Source of the DNA: Piper betle
Lineage: Eukaryota; Streptophyta; Magnoliopsida; Piperales; Piperaceae
Reading direction: 5' to 3'
NCBI GenBank assembly: GCA_033002965.1
Contig: JAURVB010001927.1
Location: 22,649 to 86,648 of the forward strand
Length of the DNA: 64,000 bases
Translations under genes and position numbers: made by a program
In this document: one piece after another, positions 61,001 to 64,000 of the stretch
Layout of the letters: the number at the start of each line of letters is the position of its first letter
Position numbering within the stretch: the stretch's first letter is position 1
The notes under the pieces: generated by a model
The model's input: the letters and a program-made list of their open reading frames with translations, nothing else
Database searches by the model: none
What the model was told of the DNA's origin: nothing

Positions 61001-61483
61001 ACGAAAACACTAATACAAAAACAAAGACCTATAGCATGTACGTGGTAGCTTTATGTGTATCGAATATATCGCATGCCCCGGTCAATGGGATCCATTCAAG
61101 TTCAAGTAGAAACAAAATAGGAATCGAGCAACCAGCATGAAGAGGCGAAGCATTCATTAACTCCAGCAACCAAAACCATTTGATAGGTATATGCCCATCG
61201 GTATAACAAATGTTAGATTACAAACAATAAGCTACAAGGAGCTTGTATGAGAAAAAATGAAGAGCATATAAAATACAAAACTATACATTGAAGGTCTCCA
61301 CAAAAGAATTTGTTGCCGTAAATAACGCCTTCATCATTGTGTATGAAATTATCAATCTTCCCATAGAACTTGTTTATCGGTTGTATAATCCCTCAACAAA
61401 GCTAATCTTTCACTTCAAGGGAGAAAAACTATAATAGAAGTCTGAGAATACGTGGCACACAGTGTATGCGCTAAATTCTTATT
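58054..61483. other. Long intergenic region between HD-Zip and TBL
   Basis: No supported gene in 3.4 kb. Open frames at 59477-59782, 59912-60268 (minus) and 60617-60814 (minus) show no known domain or splice context. The right end should hold the 3' UTR of the TBL gene. A short (GA)n stretch lies near 58110-58132. Confidence 0.45.
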
Positions 61484-64000
61484 CTATTGGAGTTTAATCA
61501 GCATTTCCGCATAGAGAAGCTCGTTCCAAGAGTCAGGAACACCAGGCAAGCACCAATGGCTGCAGTCTTGATACCTCAAGGGAGATGTTCGTTCTTCAAC
61601 AGTTAAGTTCCTCTTTCGATAAACTGATGGGTGGGCATCCTTTCTGTAATCTGTCATCCTAGTAATGTTCAGGTAAGAAACAGAGGTCTTCATTTCCTTG
61701 AGCACTGTTTCTAAAACCTTCATTTTTGAAGGATACTTAGCTAAATATGCCTCATTTGTGATAGGTTGTGTTTCTTTGTCGCAAGATCCACCAGAATTCC
61801 ATCTCCCTCCTCTACAAAAAAATATGTTTTGCTTAAATTGAAAATTCAAAGTGTATGACTGAAAATTTGAGTAGATATAAGTAATTCATAAAAAACAATG
61901 CTCCCATGTCAACAAATGAGAGTGCAAGGAAAATCGAATGCCAAGAGAGGAACTAAACTACAGACTTTTAAAACAAGGAAACCAAAATAGCCTATCAGGA
62001 GAACAAGGTGACCATAACCACAAGCATTCAACCTTTCCTTGTATATTGGCAGGGGGAGAGGGTGTTTAATAGTAGATAACTATTTGTGACATTGTTACAG
62101 AATTAAATTTTAGTCACTAATCTCTCAATGGGGAGGCCAAGATCGAGCTCAAAATTGGAAGAAAAATCCTTTTTGTGGATGAAAAGTAGAAACACTGCAA
62201 GGTCTTCCAACTAAAACAACTAACTGCACCTAAAGATCTTTAGTACCTAGACTTTGCATACAGAAATTTCGGTAGCCTACTAAGTTACCTGAAATGAGAA
62301 GAAGAATAGCCTCTGAAGAAAACAAGAGTCTTGTGAGGGTCAACATTTGAGTCGACCCACTTGGCCCATGTAGCTAAAGCTTTATGAAATGCTTCGACCA
62401 CATTAAGCTGGCCATAAACATGACTACCTTCTTGATAATAATCTTTCCTACATCAAATTGGCAATTGATCAGTTCCTCAAAAAATGACAACTTCACGACA
62501 GTAGTATGCCCGTCATCAAGAAAGTTAATTTAGCATGTACCCCAAAGACGTCTTCTCGTGTGTCCACCAATGCCCAGTGTTGAAAACAATGACATCTGCT
62601 TTCTTATATCTATCAGACTTCTTCTCAATCAAGTCTAGTCTAAGCGTTTCCTTTGTCGTCCCATTTGGCTCCGGTGACTCCCATTCCCGGACTAAGAATG
62701 GCGACCGGAAGAACTCCACAGAACAGTTGTAGTCCTACATTAGCCACTATAGACATCAGGTCTCTCATAAAAACGAAGCAGAACAACATGAAACGGTAAG
62801 ATCACATAATCAAAATTTCGCATTACGCACGAGCAAGCGCAAGATAATATTAGATTCTACTGAAGCAAAGATAAATAATTGCATCAATCATACCTCAAAC
62901 ACGAAAGAATACGATCCCTCTGTACGAAACTCACGTCTTCCTGATGCCTCAAAAACCTTGTTCTTGTCATTCACCGAATTACTCAATGTACAGACCAGAC
63001 TCTCCCACATGTTCCTGTTAAGGGAATCCCCCACAAAAACCAGACGCCTCCCTCTAAGTCTCTCCAACATATCCGTCCCATTCAATCTACATAAACATTG
63101 CAATAAAAGATCCATTCCACTACACGCATGTACAGTCTAATCGCAATATAAACACAAACACAAGAATAAGTAAATTGCAGAAAAGAAAATGTTTAATCAA
63201 TGATGGAAAATGCTTGCCTTGGTATATTGCAGCCTTTAGGTTGCCACCGTAGCTTCTGGAAGTCCTGATCAGGCCGGCCATTGAGGAAACAATCAAAAGG
63301 CTGATCAATGTGTGGGCAAGACCCTTCTTTGTAAAGAGGGTAAGAATCGTCTTTCACCCACTTCCCATCAAAAAGATCACATTTTTTCATCGATTCCAGC
63401 GAGTACTGACGAGAAGGTTGGTCAGCGTCAACCTTCTTCGCCGTCGAATTCGATGCAAAGGTACCATATTGCGGCTTCAAATCCACCTTCTTACTCTTAT
63501 TCCGACGATCCCCGGCAACGGAACTGGGCTGCTTATCCAAAGGCATTGTTTGGTTCTTCGGATTCTGGGCAAAGGTTTGATTTTTCGAGCTTGCAGGCAC
63601 CTTCTGATCTGAGCTCTCAATCTTCGTCGCATTCTTCGCCGGAGCCGTATTGCTCTCCGCCGGCGAACGTTCCTGTTTCGTGCCATTCCAACCAGCCTCC
63701 GAAGCACCGATCGTGGCGTTCTTCTCCGCCAACGAAGACGTGAAGTTCGTCGCCCTGCTCCCGCTCACGACGCCCTTCTCGGTCGCCCCACTCGGGCCGG
63801 CAGCGTTCGCAGTAACCGACGGATGCGAGGCAGGGAAGATGGAGGAGATGAGATTGGAGAACTGCGACCGAACACTCGAAGAAGCAGAAGTAGAAGAAGA
63901 AGCGGAGAAGAAGCGATCGAACCAGGGGGAGGAGGTAGCGACGGAGGGATTGAAGGCGAGGAAAGCCGTAGCAGCAACAAAAGCGAAGAGGAAGCCGTAC
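61484..64000 (-). CDS. Trichome-birefringence-like (TBL) O-acetyltransferase, partial
   Basis: Minus-strand exons: beyond 64000 to 63218, 63086-62894, 62734-62541, 62447-62289 and 61811-61484. They join in frame to 551 visible residues plus stop; the start codon lies outside the window. The first visible residues [16 protein letters not shown] form a membrane anchor, followed by a long Ser/Asn/Lys-rich stem. The TBL domain starts with [17 protein letters not shown]. The esterase-like GDS motif is in exon 2 ([17 protein letters not shown]) and the DxxH motif in exon 5 ([19 protein letters not shown]). Together they give the Ser-His-Asp catalytic centre. TBL enzymes acetylate xylan, mannan or pectin in the Golgi; the substrate here cannot be told. 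The first visible intron has a GC donor (AG|GCAAGC at 63217); the others are GT-AG. Confidence 0.92.

Noticed and set aside
1..64000. tRNA, rRNA or CRISPR arrays
   Set aside because: No tRNA-like cloverleaf, rRNA stretch or spaced direct-repeat array was noticed; this was a visual scan only.

Overview
This is nuclear DNA from a flowering plant. The evidence is intron-bearing plant genes (an HD-Zip class II factor, a trichome-birefringence-like acetyltransferase, a WRC-domain protein and a PR-1/CAP protein), long AT-rich intergenic DNA, many (TA)n tracts and a dense load of LTR retrotransposons, MULEs and a hAT element. The very GC-rich first exon of the WRC gene hints at a monocot, but I cannot fix the species.

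Layout. Positions 1-1900 hold the end of a Ty1/copia-type LTR, a GC-rich non-coding body and a truncated PPR gene fragment. Positions 3.3-12.6 kb and 15.2-17.9 kb are two diverged copies of one segment. Copy A has an intact four-exon WRC-domain gene and a 3.19-kb solo LTR. Copy B keeps only a frameshifted last exon of the WRC gene. Positions 19.1-25.9 kb hold a minus-strand PR-1/CAP gene split by a 6,175-bp Ty1/copia element with a perfect 5-bp target duplication and near-identical LTRs. Positions 27.4-29.5 kb hold two (TA)n-flanked elements with hairpin ends.

Positions 30.0-49.65 kb are best read as one old, minus-strand, non-autonomous LTR retrotransposon (LTRs about 3.2 kb) that was invaded repeatedly: a hAT element carrying an RNA-recognition-motif gene fragment, two solo LTRs of a related family (one inside the hAT) and a third solo LTR full of minisatellite. 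Positions 49.68-53.99 kb are a Mutator-like element with a decayed FAR1/SWIM-type transposase. It is followed at 54.06-55.05 kb by another (TA)n-flanked hairpin element. The right end returns to genes: HD-Zip II (56.85-58.05 kb, plus strand, one apparent frameshift) and a TBL O-acetyltransferase (61.48 kb to the window edge, minus strand, five exons visible, one GC-AG intron).

The genes are independent transcription units, not a pathway. The most unusual items are four successive hairpins with a shared CCAAAG loop core in the copia leader, a set of (TA)n-flanked elements whose ends are paired hairpins of unrelated stem sequence, and a young copia insertion whose coding region was already wrecked. 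Exon borders were read by eye from splice signals, frame continuity and family knowledge; no alignment or search was run.
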